Assembly: GCA_003242035.1 (NCBI GenBank)
Contig: QBMC01000011.1
Coordinates: 1-51,487, forward strand
DNA length: 51,487 bases
DNA from: Nodosilinea foveolarum
Lineage (GTDB): Bacteria > Cyanobacteriota > Cyanobacteriia > Phormidesmidales > Phormidesmidaceae
Reading direction: 5' to 3'
Shown: piece by piece, positions 1 through 7,819 of the stretch
Layout of the letters: each line of letters starts with the position of its first letter
How positions within the stretch are numbered: the stretch's first letter is position 1
Program-made: the position numbers and the translations under genes
The notes under the pieces: model-generated
Databases searched by the model: none
Told to the model about the DNA's origin: nothing
The model's input: only the letters and a program-made list of their open reading frames with translations

Positions 1-76
1 ACTGCTACCTGCCTAGAATTTTATGAGCAGACCGTCATTATCAGCGATATCGGCCCTCTTATTTAGTCCTTGATCC

Positions 77-382
77 TTAGGAAGTGGAGTAACCGTTGGA
101 CTCAGTTTTGGTGCAAGCTTCGGACTGAGTACAGGGTTATTGTTCGGAGCACTGTCAGGAGTAGGTTTAGGCTTAGCTACAGGACTACTATCGGGCGGGT
201 TAACAGTCATTCAGCATTTTGTCCTACGGCTTGTTCTGACAAAGGCTGGTTGTATTCCCTGGAATTACGAAAGATTTCTCAAGCGCTCTCGAAAGCTTAT
301 GTTCATTCAAGTAACCGGCGGTCGCTACCGCTTTATTCACGATCTTTTTAGAAAGCACCTTGCGCATATATCAACTTCATAG
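77..382 (+). pseudogene. C-terminal remnant of a NACHT-type NTPase/membrane protein
   Basis: The reading frame opens after a stop at about 74-76 and ends at 380-382, giving roughly 100 residues. It begins with a Gly/Leu-rich stretch of the GLGLATGLLSGG type and then reads LRLVL, IPWNYERFL and GGRYRFIHDLFRKHLA. From memory this order (glycine-rich membrane repeat, then IPWNY..FL, then GGRYRFIHxLL..H.A) is the usual C-terminal tail of large cyanobacterial NACHT-domain proteins. No P-loop or NACHT module is joined to it, because in-frame stops lie just upstream and the window edge cuts off the rest. The first internal ATG at 140 would give only 80 residues. I read it as a degraded gene end and not a functional small gene. 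The family call is recalled similarity, not a search. Confidence 0.55.
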
Positions 383-500
383 ACTGGAGCCACCTAGACT
401 GCTAGAAATAACCGTTTGGCTCTCCTTTGTATGATCGATATTGCGCCCATCCAGTCAGGAATTGTCCAGAAGCCCATCACACAAAATCTTAAACACTCCC

Positions 501-881
501 CTAATTCGCCACCACCTTCAACTCACCCGGCACACTCACGTCCCCCTCAATCTTTACCCCGTGCCCATTCGCATCCAAATGCCGCACAGTCTTATAAATA
601 TTCTCAATCTTATCCATCGCATCCATTTTATCCGCAATCTCAGCAGCGAAAGCGCCGTTCCTGCCTCATTCAAAGCCGCCGCCACCTGATTTTGTAACTC
701 CAGCACATTCGCCGCCGCCTTTTTACCCGCCTCCACACCCGGCTGATGATAAGCATTGATATTCACCAAGAAGGCATACAAACTTACTGCCCGCTCATAC
801 AGCGCAATCAACGCGCCTACCATTTTCGGCGTCACTTCCGGCACCGTAATTGTGATCGAATCGCGATTATTTTCAGACAGT
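501..881 (-). pseudogene. pgi: Diverged, frameshifted 3' fragment of pgi (glucose-6-phosphate isomerase)
   Basis: The first two thirds of this fragment translate to residues nearly identical to the C-terminal part of the intact pgi gene at 1554-3140, including [20 protein letters not shown] and [15 protein letters not shown] one-base deletion near 646-652 relative to the intact copy shifts the frame. The other frame then continues with [11 protein letters not shown] and ends DVSVPGELKVVAN, stopping at 501-503. There is no catalytic N-terminal part. Similarity to the intact gene ends at about 881, where unrelated sequence begins. The copy differs at many third positions and at several residues, such as the C-terminal end VVAN against VSAG. 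It is therefore not a fresh duplication but an old or foreign allele. Confidence 0.9.
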
Positions 882-897
882 GCATCAAACTAGGTCT

Positions 898-1236
898 TTA
901 ATCCCTCCCTTTAAGTAGCTGAACAACAGCTTCGATAACCCTCTGGAAGGCATCTTCTTTCAGGTTACCAACCTTTTTAACAATGAGTTCGCTGTTTGCA
1001 GTAAACAATTTTCCCGGACGAGTATAGCTAACAATATCTAGCGAGCCGTGCATAAAGTCTTCTTTATCCAGTTGGACAGCTTTTGAATCAGCGTATGCTT
1101 TACTCGTAACCTGACACAAAATCCAGTCACCCTTTCCAGAATCTGCCAAAACGACAGCCGGACGAAGTTTTGAGCGTGACAAATCGGAAAACGGAAAATG
1201 GATTAGGACGACTGCATCTGCTGTAAGTGCAACCAT
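898..1236 (-). CDS. PemK/MazF-like toxin of a type II toxin-antitoxin module
   Basis: The product from the ATG at 1236 is 112 residues and begins MVALTADAVVLIHFPFSDLS, followed by KLRPAVVLAD and WILCQVTS. This is the beta-strand pattern of PemK/MazF-like RNases, with the R-P-A-V-V core. Family members typically cut mRNA and are neutralised by a small antitoxin encoded just upstream. An in-frame start at 1263 would extend it deeper into the antitoxin gene. I prefer 1236 because the protein then begins immediately before the first strand. The start overlaps the 3' end of the antitoxin gene by 34 bases, so translation is probably coupled. The pair lies between a broken pgi fragment and intact pgi, which suggests acquisition. 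RNase activity is inferred from the family. Confidence 0.75.
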   Translation of the reverse strand: MVALTADAVVLIHFPFSDLSRSKLRPAVVLADSGKGDWILCQVTSKAYADSKAVQLDKEDFMHGSLDIVSYTRPGKLFTANSELIVKKVGNLKEDAFQRVIEAVVQLLKGRD

Positions 1237-1430
1237 GCTGCTTCTTCCTCCGGCTGTAGCCAATCCTCAGCCAATACAGCTTCACTCATCAAGGCAGTTT
1301 CCGAAGCTTGCGTCGCCGGAACCTCATCAAGAATCGTTACCAATGCTCGCCTCGAAGTCGAAAGCTTTATTGGCTCCGTTAGACGAATATTGCCGTCCGG
1401 GTCAACGACAGCTTCTATAGTTTGAATCAT
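1203..1430 (-). CDS. Antitoxin partner of the PemK/MazF-like toxin
   Basis: A 75-residue protein from the ATG at 1430; a TTG two codons upstream is the alternative start. The N-terminal half, MIQTIEAVVDPDGNIRLTEP then RRALVTILDE, has the short beta pattern DG-x-(I/L)-x-L-x-x-P typical of small cyanobacterial antitoxins. The C-terminal half is acidic (LAEDWLQPEEEAAWLHLQ), as expected for a segment that wraps and blocks a basic toxin surface. It overlaps and precedes the toxin gene in the same orientation, the normal antitoxin-first order. The family name cannot be fixed by eye. The role is inferred from size, pattern and partner. Autoregulation of the pair would be usual but no operator is evident. 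Confidence 0.65.
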   Translation of the reverse strand: MIQTIEAVVDPDGNIRLTEPIKLSTSRRALVTILDEVPATQASETALMSEAVLAEDWLQPEEEAAWLHLQQMQSS

Positions 1431-1553
1431 GGACAATACCTACGCATCAGGAGAGTTGGCTACATCTCTTATAAACGAAAGACTTCCTTAGACAGAAATA
1501 GGTCAGAAGCCACCTTCATTCTGGCAAATTTTGATTAGCCTTACCTACAAATA

Positions 1554-1936
1554 TCATCCTGCCGAAACTTTTAGCGTCTCCGGCACACTCACATCTCCCT
1601 CAATCTTCACTCCGCGCCCATTCGCATTCAAATGCCGCACAATCTTATAAATATTCTCAACCTTATCCATTGCGTCAATCTTCCCCGCAATCTCATCTAG
1701 CGATAGCGCCGATCCCGCCTCACTCAAAGCCGCCGTTACCTGATTTTGCAACTCCAGCACATCCGCCGCCGCCTGCTTACCCGCCTCAACACCCGGCTGA
1801 TGATAGGCATTGATATTCACCAAGAAGGCATATAAACTCACCGCCCGCTCATACAGCGCAATCAACGCACCCACCATTTTCGGCGTCACCTCCGGCACCG
1901 TAATCGTAATCGAATCGCGATTATTTTCAGACAGCG
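1554..1936 (-). repeat. Direct repeat: functional copy of the duplicated pgi 3' end
   Basis: About 383 bases at the end of pgi are matched, in the same orientation, by 501-881. The match stops within the codons around 1936, at the segment attttcagacag, which is present in both copies. The 670-base interval between the copies contains only the toxin-antitoxin pair and short flanks. Same-orientation copies can recombine and delete the interval. Confidence 0.85.
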
Positions 1937-3140
1937 CCCGACGAGTCCCCTGCAATAGCCCCGAAAGATAATCGCCCGAAGTCACCCCTGGCTCCACCTC
2001 AACAGAACTCCCATCGCGATCCTTCAGCACCTCAATCAGCGTGGCAAAGAAATTAGGCACCCCCTCTCGAAGCTGCTGAACGTAAGCATGTTGGTCAGTC
2101 GATCCCTTATTGCCGTAAACCGCGATCCCCTGATAAACCGTATTGCCGTCCAGGTCTTTTTCCTTACCTAAAGACTCCATCACTAGCTGCTGCAAATAGC
2201 GGCTAAAGAGCAAAAGACTGTCCTTATAAGGCAGCACCACCATGTCTTTTTCGCCCTGACCGTTTCCCGCAAAGTACCAAGCCAACGCCAGCAAAGCCGC
2301 CGGATTCTGCTTCACGTCATGTACGCGCGTCGCCTCATCCATTTCCTTCGCACCGGCCAACATCGCCCGAATATCTACACCTTGGAGCGCAGCAGGCAAA
2401 AGCCCTACCGCCGAAAGCTCAGAAGTCCGCCCACCAATCCAGTCAAACATCGGGAACGTAGAGACCCAGCCCTCAGACTTGGCCACGTTGTCTAGCTTGC
2501 TGTCTTTGCCGGTAACGGCCACCGCCTGCTTAGCAAAATCCAGACCAGCCGCTTCAAACGCAGCCTTAGCCTCTACCATGCCGTTCCGAGTCTCCGGCGT
2601 CCCACCCGACTTAGAGACCACTAGGACAAGCGTACTTTTTAGGCGATCGCCAATCTCCTCAAACGTATGATCAATCCCCGTAGGATCGGTATTATCAATA
2701 AAATGAATCTCAACATCGGGCGTCGCCGAAGCCAGCGCCTTAGACACAAACTGCGGCCCCAGCGCCGATCCCCCGATCCCGATAGAGAGCACATCTGTAA
2801 AGCGATCGCCCCCCGGCGGCTTAATCTCACCGCTGCGAATCTTCTTCGCAAACGCCTCAACCGCATCCAGCGTTTCAGTCACATCCTTCTTCAGCTCTTC
2901 AGACGGAGCCAGATCGGGCGCGCGCAGCCAATAGTGGCCCACCATTCTGCCTTCATCAGGATTCGCGATCGCCCCCGACTCCAGCTCATCCATATCCTTA
3001 AACGCCTGCTCAAACCGGGGAGCGAGCTGTTGCACAAACGCATCATCGAAGCTCATCCGACTGATATCAACGTACACCCCTAATCCTGCATGGTAATAGA
3101 GCCAATCTTGGTAGCGTTTCCAGAGTGCAACTGTATCCAT
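1554..3140 (-). CDS. pgi: Glucose-6-phosphate isomerase
   Basis: The 528-residue product interconverts glucose-6-phosphate and fructose-6-phosphate in the cytoplasm, linking glycolysis, the oxidative pentose phosphate route and glycogen synthesis. The sugar-phosphate isomerase signature is clear: [20 protein letters not shown] around residue 115, [13 protein letters not shown] around 175, [18 protein letters not shown] around 235 and the [11 protein letters not shown] segment around 355, whose His is a likely catalytic residue. The length is normal for the cyanobacterial form. The start at 3140 ([17 protein letters not shown]) is the natural one. The last 128 codons are repeated as a decayed copy at 501-881, so the 3' end of this gene has taken part in a recombination or insertion event. 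The intact gene shows no lesions. Confidence 0.97.
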   Translation of the reverse strand: MDTVALWKRYQDWLYYHAGLGVYVDISRMSFDDAFVQQLAPRFEQAFKDMDELESGAIANPDEGRMVGHYWLRAPDLAPSEELKKDVTETLDAVEAFAKKIRSGEIKPPGGDRFTDVLSIGIGGSALGPQFVSKALASATPDVEIHFIDNTDPTGIDHTFEEIGDRLKSTLVLVVSKSGGTPETRNGMVEAKAAFEAAGLDFAKQAVAVTGKDSKLDNVAKSEGWVSTFPMFDWIGGRTSELSAVGLLPAALQGVDIRAMLAGAKEMDEATRVHDVKQNPAALLALAWYFAGNGQGEKDMVVLPYKDSLLLFSRYLQQLVMESLGKEKDLDGNTVYQGIAVYGNKGSTDQHAYVQQLREGVPNFFATLIEVLKDRDGSSVEVEPGVTSGDYLSGLLQGTRRALSENNRDSITITVPEVTPKMVGALIALYERAVSLYAFLVNINAYHQPGVEAGKQAAADVLELQNQVTAALSEAGSALSLDEIAGKIDAMDKVENIYKIVRHLNANGRGVKIEGDVSVPETLKVSAG

Positions 3141-3397
3141 AAGTCTTCTCTTCGTTATTTATAGTAGGCGTCCGTTTAGCCAACATCCGGTTTACTAAAA
3201 ATCGAGCCTATCTGCCGTATCTTAGGCAGCAAACCAGGGCGAAAGATTAACCGATGCCAAACGAATGATTCAAATGACCTTAACATCCTGCGTATTCACA
3301 GCGATGAGTACTACAGTTGGGAAGCCCTATAGGTAAGATAGTTATAGGGCCAGTTCCCGGCAAATAAGAAAGATTACATTAATATAAGCCTCGTCGT

Positions 3398-4423
3398 ATG
3401 GATTTCTCCAACCTAAATCTCGCTGACTTGGAAGGATGGCTAGATAATGCCGCCTTCGCCATCCTATTCGCCACCATGCTGGTCTATTGGGCCGGACTCG
3501 CCTTCTCAGAAGTCAAGCTGCTGCCAGTTATCGGTAATGCAGGAATGGCGATCGCCAATCTCTCCCTAGCCGCCCTCCTCACCGCCCGCTGGATAGAAGG
3601 CGGCTACTTCCCCCTCAGCAACCTATACGAATCCTTATTCTTCATCGCCTGGGGCATCACCGCCGTCCACTTCGCCGCCGAACGCATGAGCGGCAGTCGC
3701 TGGGTCGGCGCAATGACCGCCCCCGTCGCGATGGGGATCACCGCCTTTGCCGCCCTCACCTTGCCAGACACTATGCAGGTTTCCGAACCGTTAGTGCCTG
3801 CGCTCAAGTCCAACTGGCTAATGATGCACGTTAGCGTCATGCTGCTCAGCTATTCGGCTTTGATGGTTGGGGCTTTAATTGCGATCGCCTTCCTCATCGT
3901 CACCCGAGGCCAAGCCGTAGAACTCAAAGGCAGCTCAGTTGGCACTGGCGGATTTAGAGACCGTAAATACGCCCTCAAACGCGCCGACTCCGCCTTAGCC
4001 ATCGAAGGCACCTCCGAACAGCTTATAATGTCTGGCGGCGGCACCGCCGTCCTCGAAGCTATCAAGCCAGTCACCGCAGTGGCCACCTTATCTCCGCAAA
4101 GACTCACCCTCGCAGACACCCTAGATAACATCAGCTACCGCATCATTGGCCTTGGCTTTCCCCTGCTCACCATCGGCATCATCGCCGGAGCAGTCTGGGC
4201 TAACGAAGCCTGGGGTTCTTACTGGAGCTGGGATCCCAAAGAAACCTGGGCGCTCATCACCTGGCTAGTCTTTGCCGCCTATCTCCATGCCCGCATCACA
4301 AAGGGATGGCAAGGCAGAAAACCTGCCCTGCTCGCCGCCACTGGTTTCGTCGTCGTCTGGATCTGCTACCTCGGCGTCAACCTCCTCGGTAAGGGCCTAC
4401 ACAGCTATGGCTGGTTCTTCTAA
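3398..4423 (+). CDS. ccsA: Cytochrome c assembly protein CcsA (Ycf5; called CcsB in some bacterial schemes)
   Basis: The 341-residue, multi-pass thylakoid/plasma-membrane protein is the haem-handling subunit of the system II cytochrome c synthase. With Ccs1 it delivers and attaches haem to apocytochromes such as c6 and f. Hydrophobic segments fill residues 15-175 and 245-335. The diagnostic tryptophan-rich haem motif [19 protein letters not shown] lies near residue 270, followed by [14 protein letters not shown] and HSYGWFF at the extreme C-terminus. A hydrophilic insert at about residues 170-230 separates the two membrane halves. The gene faces away from pgi across 257 bases, so both probably have promoters there. 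Its last four bases overlap the end of the convergent reductase gene. Ccs1 is not in the window. Confidence 0.93.
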   Translation: MDFSNLNLADLEGWLDNAAFAILFATMLVYWAGLAFSEVKLLPVIGNAGMAIANLSLAALLTARWIEGGYFPLSNLYESLFFIAWGITAVHFAAERMSGSRWVGAMTAPVAMGITAFAALTLPDTMQVSEPLVPALKSNWLMMHVSVMLLSYSALMVGALIAIAFLIVTRGQAVELKGSSVGTGGFRDRKYALKRADSALAIEGTSEQLIMSGGGTAVLEAIKPVTAVATLSPQRLTLADTLDNISYRIIGLGFPLLTIGIIAGAVWANEAWGSYWSWDPKETWALITWLVFAAYLHARITKGWQGRKPALLAATGFVVVWICYLGVNLLGKGLHSYGWFF

Positions 4424-5079
4424 CCCACATTCGCAAACAGCGTCGCCAAAGGCTGCGCGATCGCATCCTCACTAGTCACAATCTCAACCACCTTATTCCT
4501 AGCCGCAGACTGACTCAGCGCCTCCACGCACACCTGCGCCACCTTCTCCCTCGGAATATTTCCTTCAAACAGCGTATCCGCCGAAGACATCACAACGGCC
4601 TCATCGTTGTTTTCATTCCGCAAGCCGCCCGGACGAACGATTGTGTAAGGCACACCGCTACTTTTTAAATAATCCTCAGCCTGCTGCTTCCAGTAGAGAA
4701 TCCCCCAAAACAGATTCAGCGGATGAAATATCTTCGAAACGCACAGTGAAGAAACCATCACGAACTGTTTCACACCCGCTCGCTTCGCTGCGTCCACCAG
4801 GTTCTTATTCCCTTCATAGTCAACCTTATAAGGCCCCGTCGGATCGAAGCTAGGCGCAGCGCCCGTCGCACTTAGCACCACATCCACATCAACCAGCGCC
4901 GCGTCCAAAGTGGCTGGCTTCAGCACGTCGCCCACCACTATCTCAATGTCACCCGGCAGTTCGTTTTCTGCCTTCTGCCGATCTCGAACTAGCGCTCTCA
5001 CCGTCATGCCCCCGTCGAGTAGCTGCTTCACAATGCGACTCCCCGTCTGCCCAGTGGCCCCTGCGACTAGTGCTCTCAT
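4420..5079 (-). CDS. NAD(P)-binding atypical short-chain reductase, NmrA/Tic62-like
   Basis: The 219-residue protein starts with the dinucleotide-binding motif [20 protein letters not shown] and continues with the extended Rossmann pattern [15 protein letters not shown] and [15 protein letters not shown]. The later segment [14 protein letters not shown] and [13 protein letters not shown] is typical of the NmrA-like atypical SDR group, which includes the plant Tic62/HCF173-like and cyanobacterial Ycf39-like proteins. A canonical YxxxK catalytic pair is not evident (there is WKQQAE), so it may be a redox sensor or scaffold and not an oxidoreductase. It converges on ccsA with a four-base overlap of the two stops. 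The substrate is unknown. Confidence 0.85.
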   Translation of the reverse strand: MRALVAGATGQTGSRIVKQLLDGGMTVRALVRDRQKAENELPGDIEIVVGDVLKPATLDAALVDVDVVLSATGAAPSFDPTGPYKVDYEGNKNLVDAAKRAGVKQFVMVSSLCVSKIFHPLNLFWGILYWKQQAEDYLKSSGVPYTIVRPGGLRNENNDEAVVMSSADTLFEGNIPREKVAQVCVEALSQSAARNKVVEIVTSEDAIAQPLATLFANVG

Positions 5080-5541
5080 TTAACTGTCCTTGCTAAAACG
5101 ATTGTTTGGTCAGCATAAAATAAGATCTAGGACGATCAACACCTTCTCTTTGCTGATTTTTAGATATTGACTGAGCGATAGTTGCTACCTAGAGCGATCG
5201 CCCCACCCCCACAGACAGATATCCGCAAACAAATATATCCGTATAACAACGAAGTTACTCAACGCGGCTCAGTAGGTACTGTAAGTCAGGAGTATATTTT
5301 ATGGCTCATCAAGAATGGTTCATACGGGACTTGCAGAGCAAAACAAAATCAGCGCTACGGCTAACAACGAAATATTTATCGACTACGCTGCCCAAATTTT
5401 GGTATTCACCAAGACAGTTCGCTCAGTCAAATACTGCGATATGTAAACTTAGCCACAGCGATAAATACCCGTAGCCAGGACTGTTAAGCAGCCTCCCATG
5501 CCCTTATTTTCTCCTATTCAAACCGATATTTTATAGCTGCT
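5080..5541. other. 462-base stretch with no recognised gene
   Basis: This interval holds the upstream region of the reductase gene on the left and of the DUF1997 gene on the right. It contains a HIP1-like GCGATCGCC at about 5194-5202. It also holds one short open frame with a good ribosome-binding site, listed separately at 5301-5474. No tRNA, riboswitch or insertion-sequence end was recognised. The run ending tattttatag before 5542 is AT-rich and could hold the DUF1997 promoter. Confidence 0.5.
5301..5474 (+). CDS. Candidate small protein of 57 residues
   Basis: An ATG at 5301 follows CAGGAG at a spacing of eight bases, one of the cleaner ribosome-binding sites in the window. The frame runs 57 codons to a TAG at 5472-5474. 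The product starts MAHQEWFIRDLQSKTKSALR and is strongly basic, with no membrane segment or motif I recognise. It lies in an otherwise empty interval. The main support is the ribosome-binding site, so it could be chance. Confidence 0.25.
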   Translation: MAHQEWFIRDLQSKTKSALRLTTKYLSTTLPKFWYSPRQFAQSNTAICKLSHSDKYP

Positions 5542-6246
5542 ATGCAAATTCCATCCAGCGCATCCTCTCCTCCAGGAAGTCCCCATTTTCTTAAGGTGGG
5601 TGCTAGTCTGATTGAAGATCGAAAAGCTTCACACTTCCCCGTAGAACTTACTTCAAGACAGACTTTGCATTTTCAAGGTAACTACACAGGCCATATGGAG
5701 ATGTATGCAGATGCAGCCACCGTTGCGCAGTATCTAGATGCTCACCAGGACTGGTTTCACCGCTGCGCACATCCAATGGCTGTAGAGCCAATTGGAGAGA
5801 ATGGCTATGGGCTAACCGTTGGCAAGTTTAGAAGCCTAAACCACGAAGTAGAACCTAAAATTGGCCTGCACTTACTGCCTCAAGAAGAAGGCATCTATCG
5901 CATAGAAACCATTCCGGTGCCTGGTTACGAACCCGCAGGCTACGACGTAGACTTTAATGCCTCTATGAGCTTGTGCGAGGGCGATCGCGAAGACATTCCT
6001 CCCGAGCTATCTATCAAAAAATCAACTCACGTAGAGTGGGAGCTACAGCTCTCTACCTGGGTAGAAGTGCCAAAATTCATTCAGGTACTGCCCGATAATC
6101 TAGTCAAAACCTCCGGCGACAAACTGCTCAATCAAATTGTGCGTCAGGTTTCCAAACAGCTCACCAAAAAAGTACAGAAGGAGTTTCATACCTCCTTAGG
6201 GCTGCCTATTCCTAACGAGAACAAGAAGCGGTTTTGGCAAAGATAG
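5542..6246 (+). CDS. DUF1997 family protein
   Basis: The 234-residue soluble protein matches, by recall, the DUF1997 family found across cyanobacteria and plastids. Supporting segments are FQGNYTGHMEMYADAATVAQYLDAHQ in the first half, HPMAVEPIGENGYGLTVGKF, and a C-terminal portion reading WVEVPKFIQVLP, then a Leu/Gln/Lys-rich helix ending VQKEFHTSLGLPIP. No enzymatic motif is visible and the function is unknown. Family distribution suggests a link to photosynthetic cells, but nothing here tests that. The N-terminal 30 residues, rich in Ser and Pro, look disordered. A strong hairpin terminator follows at 6265-6304. Expression is probably monocistronic. Confidence 0.8.
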   Translation: MQIPSSASSPPGSPHFLKVGASLIEDRKASHFPVELTSRQTLHFQGNYTGHMEMYADAATVAQYLDAHQDWFHRCAHPMAVEPIGENGYGLTVGKFRSLNHEVEPKIGLHLLPQEEGIYRIETIPVPGYEPAGYDVDFNASMSLCEGDREDIPPELSIKKSTHVEWELQLSTWVEVPKFIQVLPDNLVKTSGDKLLNQIVRQVSKQLTKKVQKEFHTSLGLPIPNENKKRFWQR

Positions 6247-6264
6247 CGTTTATCCTTAGAAAAC

Positions 6265-6304
6265 AAAAAAGCGTAAAGGTTTAACGATACCTCTACGCTT
6301 TTTT
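6265..6304. terminator. Bidirectional rho-independent terminator
   Basis: A long inverted repeat pairs AAAAAAGCGTA-AGGT with ACCT-TACGCTTTTTT around an eight-base loop. Each strand ends its hairpin in a run of T, so it can stop transcripts from both the DUF1997 gene (plus strand) and the convergent proline iminopeptidase gene (minus strand). Confidence 0.9.
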
Positions 6305-6354
6305 ACTGACTTTCTCTGTGGACTTTCATCAGTCATGCTTTGCCAGCTAACCGG

Positions 6355-7302
6355 CTAGTCTTGGGCAAAGCGATCCGTTGCCGCCACTAAAGCACTCACA
6401 ATCCCAGGTTCCGAAGCTGAATGACCGGCCTCTGCAATCACCATTAGCCCTGCATCAGGCCAAGCCTTGTGCAGCTCCCAGGCCGAAGTCATTGGGCACA
6501 CCACGTCATATCTACCCTGAACAATCACAGCCGGAATATGCCGAATGCGCTCTATATTATTCAAAAGCTGGTTCTCATGCTCGAAGAAGCCGCCGTTGAC
6601 GAAGTAGTGGCACTCAATGCGAGCAAAGGCATCTGCAAAGCTATCGTTACCAAATCGCTGGATTAGCGTCTCATCAGGGATTAGTTTGCTAGTGCTCGCT
6701 TCCCAGGTAGACCAGGCTCTAGCCGCCACCTGCCGGGTAGTAGGGTTAGGACTGGTCAATCGGCGGTAATAAGCGCTTACCAAATCGGCCCGCTCATCTT
6801 CGGGAATAGGGGCAAGATAGCCCTCCCAAGCATCCGGGAAAATGTAGCTGGCACCCGACTGATAAAACCAACGAATTTCCTTAGGGCGCAGCATAAAAAT
6901 GCCTCTTAAGATGAGGCCATTACAGCGCTCAGGGTGCGTCTGCGCGTAGGCTAACGCGAGCGTACTTCCCCAGCTACCGCCAAACACTGTCCAAGACGGA
7001 ATGTTTAGGTGCGATCGCAATTTCTCAATATCCGCCACCAAATCCCAAGTGGTATTCTCAGCCAGCTCCGCACGGGGCGTACTCTGCCCGCAGCCTCGCT
7101 GGTCAAAAATAATAATGCGCCACTTCTCAGGATCAAAAAACTGGCGATAAAGGGGCACACTTCCCCCACCGGGGCCGCCGTGCAAAAACACAACCGGCCG
7201 ACCCTCTGGCTGACCCGACTCCTCAAAATAAAGCTTGTGCAGATCGCTAACGGGCAGCGTTGCCTGACGATACGGTTCTAGGGGCGGATATAGCGATCGC
7301 AT
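6355..7302 (-). CDS. pip: Proline iminopeptidase (alpha/beta hydrolase)
   Basis: The product removes N-terminal proline from peptides in the cytoplasm. The ATG at 7302 gives 315 residues, close to the family length; a TTG two codons upstream is possible. Family marks are VVFLHGGPGGGS near residue 40 (oxyanion loop), IIFDQRGCGQSTPRA near 70 and FGGSWGSTLALAYAQTHPER near 110, whose Ser is the nucleophile. The acid is expected in GRYDVVCP and the His in EAGHSASEPG near the C-terminus. The WFYQSGASYIFPDAWE cap segment separates it from generic hydrolases. The gene is convergent with DUF1997 and shares its terminator. A role in peptide recycling is inferred from the family. Confidence 0.93.
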   Translation of the reverse strand: MRSLYPPLEPYRQATLPVSDLHKLYFEESGQPEGRPVVFLHGGPGGGSVPLYRQFFDPEKWRIIIFDQRGCGQSTPRAELAENTTWDLVADIEKLRSHLNIPSWTVFGGSWGSTLALAYAQTHPERCNGLILRGIFMLRPKEIRWFYQSGASYIFPDAWEGYLAPIPEDERADLVSAYYRRLTSPNPTTRQVAARAWSTWEASTSKLIPDETLIQRFGNDSFADAFARIECHYFVNGGFFEHENQLLNNIERIRHIPAVIVQGRYDVVCPMTSAWELHKAWPDAGLMVIAEAGHSASEPGIVSALVAATDRFAQD

Positions 7303-7434
7303 AGCCAAAGTAAGTACCTGCGCTAACAGACGGTTCGACTATTCTGACAGCAGACGAACACAGCTTGCTAAATACAGGTATCAAACCAACTCACTTAATT
7401 TCAGAAAGGCTCGCTAGTGCAACGTATCGAGGCC

Positions 7435-7590
7435 CTAAGTACTCGACTGATGGCCCGACTGATGGCCAGAAAGCGACTGCTGAAAACAATCTAGCGGAAA
7501 CGTGACCACAACTTTCCACTTACCCGTCTGAGGATCGCGCCAGGAAACAAAAGGATTAGGCTTTAGCGGCAGGCGGCTGGGCTTCGGCAT
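7435..7590 (-). CDS. Small conserved-looking hypothetical protein
   Basis: From the ATG at 7590 the product is 51 residues beginning MPKPSRLPLKPNPFVSWRDP and then QTGKWKVV. A frame extension to 7617 is possible. The pattern LPLKPNPF followed by a (Y/W)RDPxTGxW segment reminds me of a short uncharacterised protein that recurs in cyanobacteria, which is why I list it. The remaining C-terminus is Ser/Gln/His-rich and may be unconserved. It sits alone between pip and glgX, pointing left. No function can be given. Confidence 0.5.
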   Translation of the reverse strand: MPKPSRLPLKPNPFVSWRDPQTGKWKVVVTFPLDCFQQSLSGHQSGHQSST

Positions 7591-7819
7591 CTCAAATAAT
7601 CGTACAAGTACCTGCACACCCTAACCTTGTATAAAAAATAACAATGTGACCCGTCCATTCGAGTAGCGTGATAGGCATCACCTTTAGACAGTCAAGAGGA
7701 TCAGGCTAAAACCTCCAGATAGAAGGTTTATAGAGACGCAGCATTTGGTACGGTTGCACAGGTAAGTAACGATAGAAAACTCTACACTGCGGTCTAAAAC
7801 CTTAGACCAGACGCAAATT

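Noticed and set aside
13-210. 65-residue Pro/Lys-rich frame on the minus strand
   Set aside because: It is the antisense shadow of the glycine-rich membrane part of the NACHT-type remnant; its proline-rich composition follows from the GGN-type codons on the other strand.
2667-3083. 138-residue Arg/His-rich frame antisense to pgi
   Set aside because: Composition and position are those of an antisense shadow of pgi.
5182-5364. 60-residue frame upstream of DUF1997
   Set aside because: No ribosome-binding site or motif; the overlapping frame at 5301 has the better start signal.
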